32,261 nucleotides of DNA, from NCBI GenBank assembly GCA_017617395.1, contig JAFZWG010000044.1:1-32261 (forward strand), given 5' to 3'. The position numbers were made by a program, and so were the translations under genes. The notes beneath the pieces are model-generated. The model was not told where the DNA came from. It saw only the letters and a program-made list of their open reading frames with translations, and did no database searches. Origin of the DNA: Lachnospiraceae bacterium (GTDB lineage: Bacteria; Bacillota; Clostridia; Lachnospirales; Lachnospiraceae). This document shows, piece after piece, positions 1 through 7,949 of this stretch (position 1 is its first letter; every line of letters starts with the position of its first letter).

Positions 1-1814
1 CCGGTCGTACCGTTCGCACCTGCCGCGCCCGCGGGCGCCGCCGTCGGCGGAACGGAGTTTTTGTACGCCTCCATGTAGGCGAGCGAGTTTTTATCAATGT
101 TCATCAAAAGGCGATACGCGCGAAGCGCGCCCATCATCGCCTCCGAGTTCGGATTCATGATCGGCAGCGTCAGGCCGTTCTGAAGTGCCATCGTGAGGAA
201 TGTCGCGTTCACGAGATCGCGGTTCGGAAGACCGAAGCTTACGTTGGAAACGCCGAGCACCGCACCGGTGTGAAGCCGGTTGTGAACCATCGCGACGGCC
301 CGAAGCGTCTCCGCCACCGCAGCCTGCTCCGCGCTCGCCGTGAGCGTCAGGCAGTCGATCTGCAGGTTCGTCCTGCGGATTCCCATCGACTCCGCGCGCG
401 CCACGATGCGCTCCGCCACCGCGAAACGCTCCTCCGCGGTCGGTCCGATGCCCGCCTCGTCGAGCGTGAGGCCGACGACCGCCGCGCCGTACTTCTTCAC
501 AAGCGGAAGAATCGACGAGAGGCTCTTCTCCTCGCCGTTTACGCTGTTCACCAAAGGCTTGCCGTTATAGATGCGAAGCGCTGCCTCCAGCACCTCGGGC
601 TTATTCGAGTCAATCTGCAGCGGCACATCCACGACCGCCTGCAGTTCGCGGATCACGCGAACCATCATCTCCGTCTCGTCGATGCCGGGCAATCCGACGT
701 TGACGTCCAGAATCTCGGCGCCCGCCTCCACCTGGGAGATGGCCTGTCCGAGAATGTAATCCATATCGCCGTTCTGCAGCGCCTCCTTGAAGCGCTTCTT
801 GCCGGTCGGATTGATGCGCTCGCCGATGCAGCGCGGCTCCGAGAACCACACCGCCTTGCTCGCCGAAGCGATACCCGTGGGACGCTCCTCGCGAAGCTTC
901 GTGAGCTCCTCGAAATCCTCCGGCCAGAACTCTTTGTCATCCTCGCTGACCTGCTCGCGCTCCGCCTCCCACTCGCGCACGACGCGCGTGAGCTCGCGGA
1001 TGTACTCGGGCGAGGTTCCGCAGCAGCCACCCACCACGCGGACGCCGTAGGGGAGCATTTGCCGTACCACGTCGGCAAATTCCTCCGCCGACACGTTATA
1101 TGTGTTCGTCGCCGGATCGGGAAGCCCCGCGTTTGGCTTCACCACGATCGGCAGCTTCGTCGCCGTGTACAGCTGCTTCACCATCGGCAGCAGCTCCGCC
1201 GGTCCGAGCGAGCAGTTCATGCCGATGCCGTCGATGCCCATGTCGGAAAATGTGAGCGCCATCGAATCGATGCCCGTGCCCGTAAAGGTGCGCATGTTCG
1301 CCTCAAAGCTCATCGTGAGATAGACCGGGAGGTCGGAATTTTCCTTCGCGGCCAGAACCGCGGCCTTCGCCTCGTAGAGGTCGGTCATCGTCTCGATGAA
1401 GATCATGTCCGCGTCCTTGCCGGCGCGCACTTCCTCGGCGAAAATGTCGTACGCCTCCTCAAAGGAGAGGTCCCCCAGAGGCGCAATCAACCGGCCGATC
1501 GGTCCGATGTCGAGCGCGACCTTCGTGCCCGGCTTTCCTGCCTGCGCAACCGCTTCGCGCGCATTCGCGACCGCCGCGCCGATCAGCTCCTGCACGGAAC
1601 GTCCGGTCTTCGCCATCTTGAGGCGGTTAGCGCCGAACGTGTTCGCGTACACGACCTGCGAACCGGCCTCGATGTATCGTCTGTGGATCGCTGTCACCTT
1701 GTTGGGATGCTCGAGGTTCCACACCTCGGGAACGCCGCCAAGCGGAAGTCCCGCGGCCTGAAGCTCGGTTCCCATCGCGCCGTCCAGAATCATTATTTCG
1801 GGGTATTTGCTCAT
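1..1814 (-). CDS. metH: Cobalamin-dependent methionine synthase MetH (N-terminal part, cut by window edge)
   Basis: The protein transfers the methyl group of methyl-tetrahydrofolate to homocysteine through a cobalamin cofactor. About 604 codons are visible and the 3' end lies outside the window. Residues ~1-300 are the homocysteine-binding barrel, with the expected zinc cysteines: Cys201 in an N-C-S-L-G-P motif and Cys264/Cys265 in G-G-C-C-G-T-S. Residues ~315-585 are the pterin-binding domain (G-E-R-I-N-P-T-G near its start). An Ala/Gly/Pro-rich linker follows at the window edge, where the B12-binding module should begin. The ATG at 1814 has a GGAGG site and overlaps the stop of the activation-protein gene by 4 bp (ATGA), so the two are probably translationally coupled. 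The reading frame appears intact. Confidence 0.95.
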   Translation of the reverse strand, partial: MSKYPEIMILDGAMGTELQAAGLPLGGVPEVWNLEHPNKVTAIHRRYIEAGSQVVYANTFGANRLKMAKTGRSVQELIGAAVANAREAVAQAGKPGTKVALDIGPIGRLIAPLGDLSFEEAYDIFAEEVRAGKDADMIFIETMTDLYEAKAAVLAAKENSDLPVYLTMSFEANMRTFTGTGIDSMALTFSDMGIDGIGMNCSLGPAELLPMVKQLYTATKLPIVVKPNAGLPDPATNTYNVSAEEFADVVRQMLPYGVRVVGGCCGTSPEYIRELTRVVREWEAEREQVSEDDKEFWPEDFEELTKLREERPTGIASASKAVWFSEPRCIGERINPTGKKRFKEALQNGDMDYILGQAISQVEAGAEILDVNVGLPGIDETEMMVRVIRELQAVVDVPLQIDSNKPEVLEAALRIYNGKPLVNSVNGEEKSLSSILPLVKKYGAAVVGLTLDEAGIGPTAEERFAVAERIVARAESMGIRRTNLQIDCLTLTASAEQAAVAETLRAVAMVHNRLHTGAVLGVSNVSFGLPNRDLVNATFLTMALQNGLTLPIMNPNSEAMMGALRAYRLLMNIDKNSLAYMEAYKNSVPPTAAPAGAAGANGTT

Positions 1815-2575
1815 GAATTTCCTCCGTCCGACGCCTCTGCGTCAGTTGTCTCATTTGCCGACTTGTCTTGTCTTGAAAGGCAGCTTTCGTGGTATGCGCA
1901 CCCTGCGCACGCACCCGCCGCGCACGCTCCGACCGGCGCGCTCAACGCATCGCCGTCCTCTGCCGTCACCTTGCGAAGCTCCTTCGTCATATCCTGCAAA
2001 CCGATGATCGCCGTCACGGATTTCATCGGCGTGAGCATGTGTCCCTGCGTCGTCGCAAGCCCGATCCGCTTGCCCGCCTCGACCGCCGCGAGGAGTTCCT
2101 CCTGCAGCGCGAGCGGCAGATCGCCGTAGCCGGGCGAGAAGCGCCATGTCTGGCGGTAGAGGGGCATTTTCCCCTGCAGCTCCGACTGCACGTCGTCGCA
2201 GATCTGCTCGATCGCAGCCCCGGCCATCGCGTCCGTGAGAAGCGCCTTCGCCATCTCCGTCCGCTGGAGTCTCCGCAGAAGCGTGTCCACGCCCGATCCG
2301 AGCGTCGCCGCCATGAGAGCCACCTTCGTGCAGCCCGTCAAATGCTTCACGATATCCTTGCCCGTGAGCGTGAGCGCGCACTCCGCGAGCCGCACCTCCG
2401 CCTCGCCGCAGCACTCCATGTCAAAGATTCCCACGCTGTACGCCGGGTGGCACGCCTCCCGCAGCGGTTCCTCGCACTCGTGCATCAGCGACAGGATTGT
2501 CTCGTCGGGCATTTGTCCGCCGTAGCCCAGATACCTTGCCGCCTCGTCCATCCGGATCGGTTTTAACTCTACCAT
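1811..2575 (-). CDS. Free-standing MetH reactivation (AdoMet-binding) domain protein
   Basis: This 254-residue protein matches the activation domain that in E. coli MetH is the C-terminal module. It would re-methylate oxidised cob(II)alamin on MetH using S-adenosylmethionine. The family hallmark R-F-S-P-G-Y-G-D-L-P-L is at residues 145-155, followed by T-P-x-K-S-V-T-A (~182-189). Carrying this domain on its own gene next to a short MetH is a known arrangement (the Thermotoga MetH lacks the domain). The tail is unusual: Cys218, Cys223, Cys226 and Cys232 form a CX4CX2CX5C cluster that could bind metal or an Fe-S centre (inference). The start at 2575 has a GAGGA site 8 nt upstream. The gene lies 117 bp downstream of metF and overlaps metH, consistent with one operon. 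Confidence 0.88.
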   Translation of the reverse strand: MVELKPIRMDEAARYLGYGGQMPDETILSLMHECEEPLREACHPAYSVGIFDMECCGEAEVRLAECALTLTGKDIVKHLTGCTKVALMAATLGSGVDTLLRRLQRTEMAKALLTDAMAGAAIEQICDDVQSELQGKMPLYRQTWRFSPGYGDLPLALQEELLAAVEAGKRIGLATTQGHMLTPMKSVTAIIGLQDMTKELRKVTAEDGDALSAPVGACAAGACAGCAYHESCLSRQDKSANETTDAEASDGGNS

Positions 2576-2692
2576 GTTCTCTGTCCTCTGCCTGTTCTTT
2601 CAAAACCTTCAAACACTCCAACAGCACGCCGAGATCCGGGGACCGGGGCGTGCATGGGATTTTCCTTGTTTCGTTGTTATGTCAAATCCGGC

Positions 2693-3583
2693 TCAATCCT
2701 CGCGGATCAGACCGGGGTTGATCATCGGTGCGACCGCATCGGTGATGCGCTTTGCGACGTACGGATTGTTCATCGTGTAAAGGTGAATGCCGTCAACGCC
2801 GCGGGACACCAGATCGATGATCTGGTCGATCGCATAGGCGATACCGCCCTCGCGGACCGCGTCGGGATACGCCTCGTAGCGAGCCATCATACGCGCGAAC
2901 TTCGACGGGATGCTGGCGCCGCACATGGTGACCATGCGCTCGATGGACGCCTTGCTGGTGCAGGGCATGATGCCCGCCTCGATCGGCACGTCGATACCGG
3001 CCGCCCGCGCCTTGTCCAGGAAGCGGAAATATGCATCGTTGTCGAAGAAGAGCTGCGACAGCAGATGGTCTGCGCCCGCGTCCACTTTCTTCTTCAGGTT
3101 CACGATATCCGCGTCCAGCGTCGCCGCCTCCATATGACCTTCCGGATAGCATGCTCCCATGATGTGGAAATCGCCCTTGGTCTTCAAGTACGCGATCAGA
3201 TCCGACGCGTGCTTAAAGTCCGTCTGCACCTCGCGCTCCGCATTGGGATTGCGATCGCCGCGCAGCGCCAGGATATTCTCGATCCCCCGCGCCCGAAGCT
3301 GCTCGCAGATCAGGTCGATGTCCTCCTTCGTGTTATACAGACACGTCAAATGCACCGCCGAAGCGATGCCGTATTTCTTCTCAATGATCTCCGCGATGTC
3401 CGCGGTCTTCGTGTCCGCCGCGCTTCCGCCAGCGCCGTACGTCACGCTGATAAAATCCGGCCGCAGTCCCTGCAGTCCGTCCAGCGTCTTGTAGATCGTC
3501 TCAATCGGCATATCCTTCTTCGGAGGGAAAATCTCGAAGGTGAACGCCGTGCGACCGTTCTTCATAATTTCCGATAACTTCAT
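2693..3583 (-). CDS. metF: 5,10-methylenetetrahydrofolate reductase
   Basis: MetF reduces methylene-THF to methyl-THF, the methyl donor for MetH, using FAD. The 296-residue protein has the expected short bacterial length. It shows F-E-I-F-P-P-K near the N-terminus (catalytic Glu region), F-I-S-V-T-Y-G-A-G-G, an A-L-R-G-D loop and a Q-L-F-F-D motif typical of the FAD/folate site. An upstream in-frame ATG at 3724 would add 47 residues of unrelated sequence and would start inside the preceding gene. I chose the ATG at 3583, which is preceded by a weak AAAAGG site and lies about 25 nt below a good promoter. It is the first gene of the metF / activation protein / metH set. Confidence 0.93.
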   Translation of the reverse strand: MKLSEIMKNGRTAFTFEIFPPKKDMPIETIYKTLDGLQGLRPDFISVTYGAGGSAADTKTADIAEIIEKKYGIASAVHLTCLYNTKEDIDLICEQLRARGIENILALRGDRNPNAEREVQTDFKHASDLIAYLKTKGDFHIMGACYPEGHMEAATLDADIVNLKKKVDAGADHLLSQLFFDNDAYFRFLDKARAAGIDVPIEAGIMPCTSKASIERMVTMCGASIPSKFARMMARYEAYPDAVREGGIAYAIDQIIDLVSRGVDGIHLYTMNNPYVAKRITDAVAPMINPGLIRED

Positions 3584-3615
3584 CTGTATTCCATACCTTT
3601 TTTGCGGTTTTTCAC

Positions 3616-3644
3616 AGTATAGCATGCAGGGCGCAATCTTGCAA
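3616..3644 (-). promoter_or_regulatory. Sigma-A promoter of metF
   Basis: On the minus strand there is TTGCAA at 3644-3639, a 17-bp spacer ending in TGC, and TATACT at 3621-3616 (extended -10). It lies between the stop of the large repeat-protein gene and metF, so metF and the genes below it probably have their own transcript. Confidence 0.75.
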
Positions 3645-3695
3645 GAAAAGCCTCTTCCGTCCTGCAAGAAATCTCTCTGCCCGTAGTCTCCTCTC

Positions 3696-6600
3696 CTAAC
3701 GAATCCTTTTCGTAATCTCCGCAAAAGGCGACAGCCCCGTCCAGGGAATGGGAGAAACTATCTGAGTAAGATCTTCTCTCTGATCCTTATACCAGCGAAT
3801 CTTGGTCCGGAACACTCCGTTTACAAAGTACGGATGCGCCTGGTTGAGCAGAACCAGATATGCCAGCTCGTCGACATAGCAGGAAAGTGCCCAGTAAAAA
3901 GCCTGACTGTTACCGTCTGTCGATTTATAGTAAAAATCATAGCAATCCTGGATATAAAAGTTCAAGTCCATCTCATAGTAACTGCCATTAAATGTACAGG
4001 ATCCTGACAGGCCGTACGAACCTTCTTTGATGGCAAAAAAGCCGTTCAGATCTTTGTCAATATATTTCACATCAATCGGGAACGAATACGTATGCTTTAC
4101 CCCATTCGGGGAAAATGTATTGTTCGTAAAGGAAATGCGATTCTTTGATGCATCACGATCCGTAAATGTAATTGTTTGTCCCTCATTTAGGCAATACTCC
4201 ATCTGGTCCATCAGATAGTTGGCCTCGTAGTTAAACGCTGCCGTTCCGACTAACCAGTCACAAACCATTAGCGAAGCGTCAAAGTTATACTTCGTTCCGA
4301 GCCCGGTAAGATAGTGATGAAGGAGGCGTCCCGCATCCGTTGCTATCAACGCATCCGCACCGGCCAAAACAAGACTTGCTCTTGGTGGAATGCTGTACAA
4401 GTATGCCAGGTCGGTGGCAGCATTCCCATCGTATTTGTAATCCTGATAGTGATCTTGGTTTTCTTCTACAAACTTAAAGAATGAAGCGGTTCCTAAAACA
4501 GCACTGACAGTCCCATTTTCTAACGCCTCAAGATACGCCGCCTTAAAGAAGGACCCTCGCTCCCGATATACCTCCCAATACTGATCCAGCGTCACCGACA
4601 ATGCGCTCTCAACACCGGAGTTCTTAGGCTCCTGAATCTCCAGTGTCCGCTTGAATCGAGGATTCATTCGGAAGAACATCTCCTCATCATCTCTGTATCG
4701 TGCGACCAATATCAACGTTTGCTGTTTTGGTACCAGCATATCCGACGTGTACTCCTGACCGCTGTTTGCAACAAACCATCCCACAAAATAATCGGAGGAC
4801 ATGCTCGGAAGATCTCTTCCGAAATGCTGGTCACAGGCCAAAACCTTCGTCGCCACAAGCTCCGTTCCTCTTCTGACATCATCATAGAAATAAACAGTGC
4901 AATATGCCGGCGCCCACTTAGCATAGAGCCTTACTAATAAATCGTCAGATGGAGCCAAATCTGTTACGGCCGCCTCGTCTTGGATAAGTTTCCCTGTTCC
5001 CTCCGGATTTCTGCTCCAGCCATCGAAATAACACTCTGTCTTGGAAAACCCGCACTTCCACAATGCGAACGCCTCCCCGTGTTTGCATCGATCTTGGGAT
5101 AACTTCCCCTCACCTCCGTTAGGATCATAGTAAATATAATACTCACTGAATTGTGCGTACAAAGACAATGACCTTACCGACGGAACCTTCATTCCGGATT
5201 TATACTCAACCCCATCGGCGGTAAACCATCTCACTGACACCCCTTCAATGCTCTCCGGCATATTATTCCCGAAGTACAGATCATAAGGCAATGTTACTGT
5301 TTTTGTTACCCCCTGAACTCCATTCACTTTTACGTAGAATGAAACCGTGCACTCCGCCCGTTCCCACTGTGCATACAGAATAACGGACCGCTGATCGATC
5401 TCGGTCAGATTCAGGATCGTCTGGTTGTCCAGAAACGTGATCCCGCTTCCGTCCGGCTTGGTGTTCCAGCCGGTAAAGACATATCCCGCATACTTGAATC
5501 CGTTCGGCGTCAGTTTATATGTTGTGCCGCAGCTGCATTCCATCTTTTTCGTCTCTCCAAACCCACCGTTTGGATCAAACAAAACCGTATACGTATTATA
5601 AGCGTACCTCGCGTACAGCGTAAATTTGGGTTTTGACGGTACCACGGAATCCTTCGTGTATTCTGCTCCGCCGCTTGTGAACCAACCGTCAAAATGCTTA
5701 GTAGCAGGCGCTCCCGGAGCACTCGGTAAATCCCTTCCGAATCGCGCGCCCTGCCTCAAAGTCTTCTTCCCAAGTCCATTCTGCTCGGCGCCTTCCCCAA
5801 CATCAAACGTCACCTCACAATACGCCTCTTTCCACTTCGCATAAAGTGTAATCGTGCCGTTGTTTTTCGAAACCAAATCCGATATGGTTTGACCCTCCGA
5901 GTATGCTGTTCCACTTCCATCGGCTTTGGTATTCCACTCGACGAATGTATAACCAGTACGACGGAAGCCGTTGTATCTTAAGCGATACGAGCTGCCGTAG
6001 ATGCATGTCAGCGGCAACGTCTCGCCGGCTGCCATTCCGTTCGGATCAAACACAATCGTGTAGCTGTCGTACTCGTAATGTGCGGTCAACGCAAGCGCTG
6101 CCATGTCAGGAACCGTCGAAGCCTTCGTGTACAGATTTCCGTCCTTGTCATACCACCCCGTAAAATGCTTATGCTTCGGCGCACCAGGATCAATCGGAAA
6201 CGTTGTTCCGAACTTTGTGCCCCTCTGGAAGGACCGCTTTCCGATATGCGCGCTGCCTTCTCCTTCGCCGACATCAAAACTCACGGAACAATACGCAGGT
6301 TTCCACTGCGCATAAAGCGTGATTGTTCCCTTGTGAGTTAACACGAGATTCTTAACGCTCGCACCGTTTTTGTACGACGTTCCGCTTCCGTCGGCCTTCG
6401 TGTTCCATTCGTCAAATGCATACCCCAACCTCTGGAAAGTATTGGAAGAAAGATTATACGAGGTCTCGCAGGAACAATTCATCGGAGTCATTGCCCCTGT
6501 GGCGGTTGCATTCGGGTCAAATGTGATGGTGTACGTGTTATACGCATACCTCGCGCGCAATTTCAACGAGGTCTGCGAAGGAACAACCGACGACGCTTTG

Positions 6601-7688
6601 TACTGCTTCCCGTCAGTCGTATACCAGCCCGTAAAATGCTTATATGCCGGAGCGCCCGGCGTCTTTGAAAGACTGTCTCCGAACGTTGCGCCCTGGCGCA
6701 CTGTCTTGTTCTCAAAGAACTGCTGTCCGTTGCCTTCGCCCACGTCAAAGGACACCACGCACTCTGCCGGCTTCTTCGTCGGAGTCGGTGTCGGTGTGGA
6801 TGTCGGCTTCGGCGTATTGGTCGGAACCGGCGCCGGGGCCTGAAAAACGGTTAGGGTTACATATTTGTTCGTCTTTGTGTCTGTAATCTTTACCGTAGCG
6901 GTACGCGATGAATTTGTCTTGTTGGCACTTACGAACATTTTCACAAGCGACCCGTCAAAAGACATCGTTACCCAGCCGGTCTGAGATGATGTAGTCCACG
7001 TGTAATCAAACTTCGGCGAACCCTGTCGTCCGTTGAGCGTAATCGTTTCGCTTTTCCCTTGATATCCGATACTGTACGAGGTCTTGCTCACAGACAAATT
7101 CGGAGAAGGTGTCGGTGCCGACGAAATCTTCGGTGTCGGGCTCTTTGTCGGCGTCACGGACGGTGCAATGGTCGGCGACGGCGTCGGAGTGTTTGTTGCC
7201 TTCGGCTTCGGCGTATTTGTTGCCTTCGGTTTTTTCGTGTTGGTCGGCGTCGGCGTGTCCGGTTTAACTGTGTTCGTCGGCGTGTTTGTCGGAGTGTTCG
7301 TCGGCTTCGGTTTCGCCTGCTGACTGATGTTCAAACGCCACTTTTTGTTATCGCTTTGGACAAATTCGACATACGTACTTCTCGCGCTTCCCGAATTGGA
7401 CGCAACCGTAAAAGTATACGTGGTCCCGGAACGCTTGTTTACCGTAATCCAGGAACAGCTCCACGCGCCGGGAATGCTGGGCGTCGAGCTCGCACCGGTA
7501 AGGGTGACACTGATTGTGTGCGAACCGTTAGTGAGATTGCTCACGGATTTCGTTTCGGTGACGCCAATCTTCACCTCGTAGTTAAAGGCTTCCGCCTGTT
7601 TTTTCTCGTGCGCCGTCAAGCCGACAATCATCGCGATTACCAGCAAAACAGACAGACATCGATGCTTTAATCCGCTTCTCTTCTCCAT
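3696..7688 (-). CDS. Large secreted repeat protein with two BACON-like domains and nine Flg_new/InlB B-type repeats
   Basis: This 1330-residue protein starts at ATG 7688 behind a clear GGAGGG site. Residues ~1-34 form a signal peptide. Two beta-sandwich, BACON-like domains (~36-125 and ~197-283) are separated by Pro/Thr-rich linkers (~126-196, ~284-308). Nine units of ~75 residues follow, starting near 310, 385, 467, 542, 624, 699, 780, 849 and 930. They alternate between a C-x-V-S-F-D-V-G-E-G type and a Y-T-I-x-F-D-P-N-G ... G-W/E-W-N-T ... L-Y-A-x-W type, which resembles Listeria-Bacteroides (Flg_new) repeats. Residues ~1000-1330 form a C-terminal domain I do not recognise. There is no LPXTG motif and no C-terminal membrane segment. 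Base composition is visibly AT-richer than in the neighbours, which suggests transfer. The riboswitch upstream points to control by cyclic dinucleotide. A role in adhesion or surface contact is inferred. Confidence 0.82.
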   Translation of the reverse strand: MEKRSGLKHRCLSVLLVIAMIVGLTAHEKKQAEAFNYEVKIGVTETKSVSNLTNGSHTISVTLTGASSTPSIPGAWSCSWITVNKRSGTTYTFTVASNSGSARSTYVEFVQSDNKKWRLNISQQAKPKPTNTPTNTPTNTVKPDTPTPTNTKKPKATNTPKPKATNTPTPSPTIAPSVTPTKSPTPKISSAPTPSPNLSVSKTSYSIGYQGKSETITLNGRQGSPKFDYTWTTSSQTGWVTMSFDGSLVKMFVSANKTNSSRTATVKITDTKTNKYVTLTVFQAPAPVPTNTPKPTSTPTPTPTKKPAECVVSFDVGEGNGQQFFENKTVRQGATFGDSLSKTPGAPAYKHFTGWYTTDGKQYKASSVVPSQTSLKLRARYAYNTYTITFDPNATATGAMTPMNCSCETSYNLSSNTFQRLGYAFDEWNTKADGSGTSYKNGASVKNLVLTHKGTITLYAQWKPAYCSVSFDVGEGEGSAHIGKRSFQRGTKFGTTFPIDPGAPKHKHFTGWYDKDGNLYTKASTVPDMAALALTAHYEYDSYTIVFDPNGMAAGETLPLTCIYGSSYRLRYNGFRRTGYTFVEWNTKADGSGTAYSEGQTISDLVSKNNGTITLYAKWKEAYCEVTFDVGEGAEQNGLGKKTLRQGARFGRDLPSAPGAPATKHFDGWFTSGGAEYTKDSVVPSKPKFTLYARYAYNTYTVLFDPNGGFGETKKMECSCGTTYKLTPNGFKYAGYVFTGWNTKPDGSGITFLDNQTILNLTEIDQRSVILYAQWERAECTVSFYVKVNGVQGVTKTVTLPYDLYFGNNMPESIEGVSVRWFTADGVEYKSGMKVPSVRSLSLYAQFSEYYIYYDPNGGEGKLSQDRCKHGEAFALWKCGFSKTECYFDGWSRNPEGTGKLIQDEAAVTDLAPSDDLLVRLYAKWAPAYCTVYFYDDVRRGTELVATKVLACDQHFGRDLPSMSSDYFVGWFVANSGQEYTSDMLVPKQQTLILVARYRDDEEMFFRMNPRFKRTLEIQEPKNSGVESALSVTLDQYWEVYRERGSFFKAAYLEALENGTVSAVLGTASFFKFVEENQDHYQDYKYDGNAATDLAYLYSIPPRASLVLAGADALIATDAGRLLHHYLTGLGTKYNFDASLMVCDWLVGTAAFNYEANYLMDQMEYCLNEGQTITFTDRDASKNRISFTNNTFSPNGVKHTYSFPIDVKYIDKDLNGFFAIKEGSYGLSGSCTFNGSYYEMDLNFYIQDCYDFYYKSTDGNSQAFYWALSCYVDELAYLVLLNQAHPYFVNGVFRTKIRWYKDQREDLTQIVSPIPWTGLSPFAEITKRIR

Positions 7689-7706
7689 GGAAAACCCTCC
7701 GAAAAC

Positions 7707-7740
7707 AAAAAAACGGCCGCAACAAATACATGTTGCAACC
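7707..7740 (-). terminator. Intrinsic terminator overlapping the 3' strand of the GEMM aptamer
   Basis: Minus-strand arms GGTTGCAACA (7740-7731) and TGTTGCGGCC (7724-7715) pair over 10 bp with two G-U wobbles around a 6-nt loop. Seven T follow (7713-7707). The left arm contains the GGTTGC that the aptamer needs for its closing helix, so the two folds exclude each other. A ligand-bound aptamer should prevent termination, giving an ON switch. Confidence 0.8.
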
Positions 7741-7828
7741 GAACTATCATGGTGAATAGGGAACGCCGCGACCCCAATCACGTTAGACTCCCAGTTTTGC
7801 GTCTCTGCATTTCTGCAGATTTGCCCAT
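7731..7828 (-). ncRNA. c-di-GMP-I (GEMM-I) type riboswitch
   Basis: Reading the minus strand from about 7828, the order matches the GEMM-I core: GGGCAAA, then a hairpin TCTGCA-GAAA-TGCAGA with a GNRA loop, then GACGCAAA, then AACT. A second variable arm runs to about 7744, then AGTT, which pairs with AACT, and finally CGGTTGC. GCAA near the start pairs with TTGC at the end to close the core. The base that in the usual GGTTGCC 3' motif is the second C reads A here, so ligand preference may differ from the standard class. The element starts about 7 nt after the -10 box and ends in an overlapping terminator upstream of the repeat-protein start. Known members control surface and motility genes in Clostridia. 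Confidence 0.8.
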
Positions 7829-7834
7829 AAGAGT

Positions 7835-7863
7835 ATTATAGCATTTTGCGAGCGAAAAACCAA
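7835..7863 (-). promoter_or_regulatory. Promoter of the riboswitch-controlled repeat protein
   Basis: Minus strand TTGGTT (7863-7858), 17-bp spacer ending in TGC, TATAAT (7840-7835). Transcription would start near 7828, exactly where the aptamer begins. Confidence 0.75.
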
Positions 7864-7897
7864 ACGCTTTTCGTCGCCGTTTGTACGCAAATCCGAC

Positions 7898-7930
7898 AAA
7901 AAAGCGGGCAGAAACTATTCTTCTGCCCGC
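7898..7930 (-). terminator. Intrinsic terminator of the lipoprotein gene
   Basis: Minus strand arms GCGGGCAGAA and TTCTGCCCGC form a perfect 10-bp stem with a 7-nt loop followed by six T. It lies 20 bp after the lipoprotein stop and insulates the promoter at 7835-7863. Confidence 0.9.
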
Positions 7931-7949
7931 AACCCTGCTTTTTCAAAAG

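Noticed and set aside
270..2129. Long open frame on the plus strand opposite metH and the activation gene
   Set aside because: It is Arg/His/Leu-rich with no domain and lies exactly opposite well-recognised genes; an effect of high GC content.
3584..3695. Riboswitch in front of metF (S-box or T-box expected for methionine genes)
   Set aside because: The promoter leaves only about 25-30 nt of leader, too short for any such element.
6770..7320. Repetitive DNA that might suggest a CRISPR array
   Set aside because: The repeats are irregular codon-level repeats encoding Pro/Thr-rich linkers of the repeat protein; no constant repeat with unique spacers.
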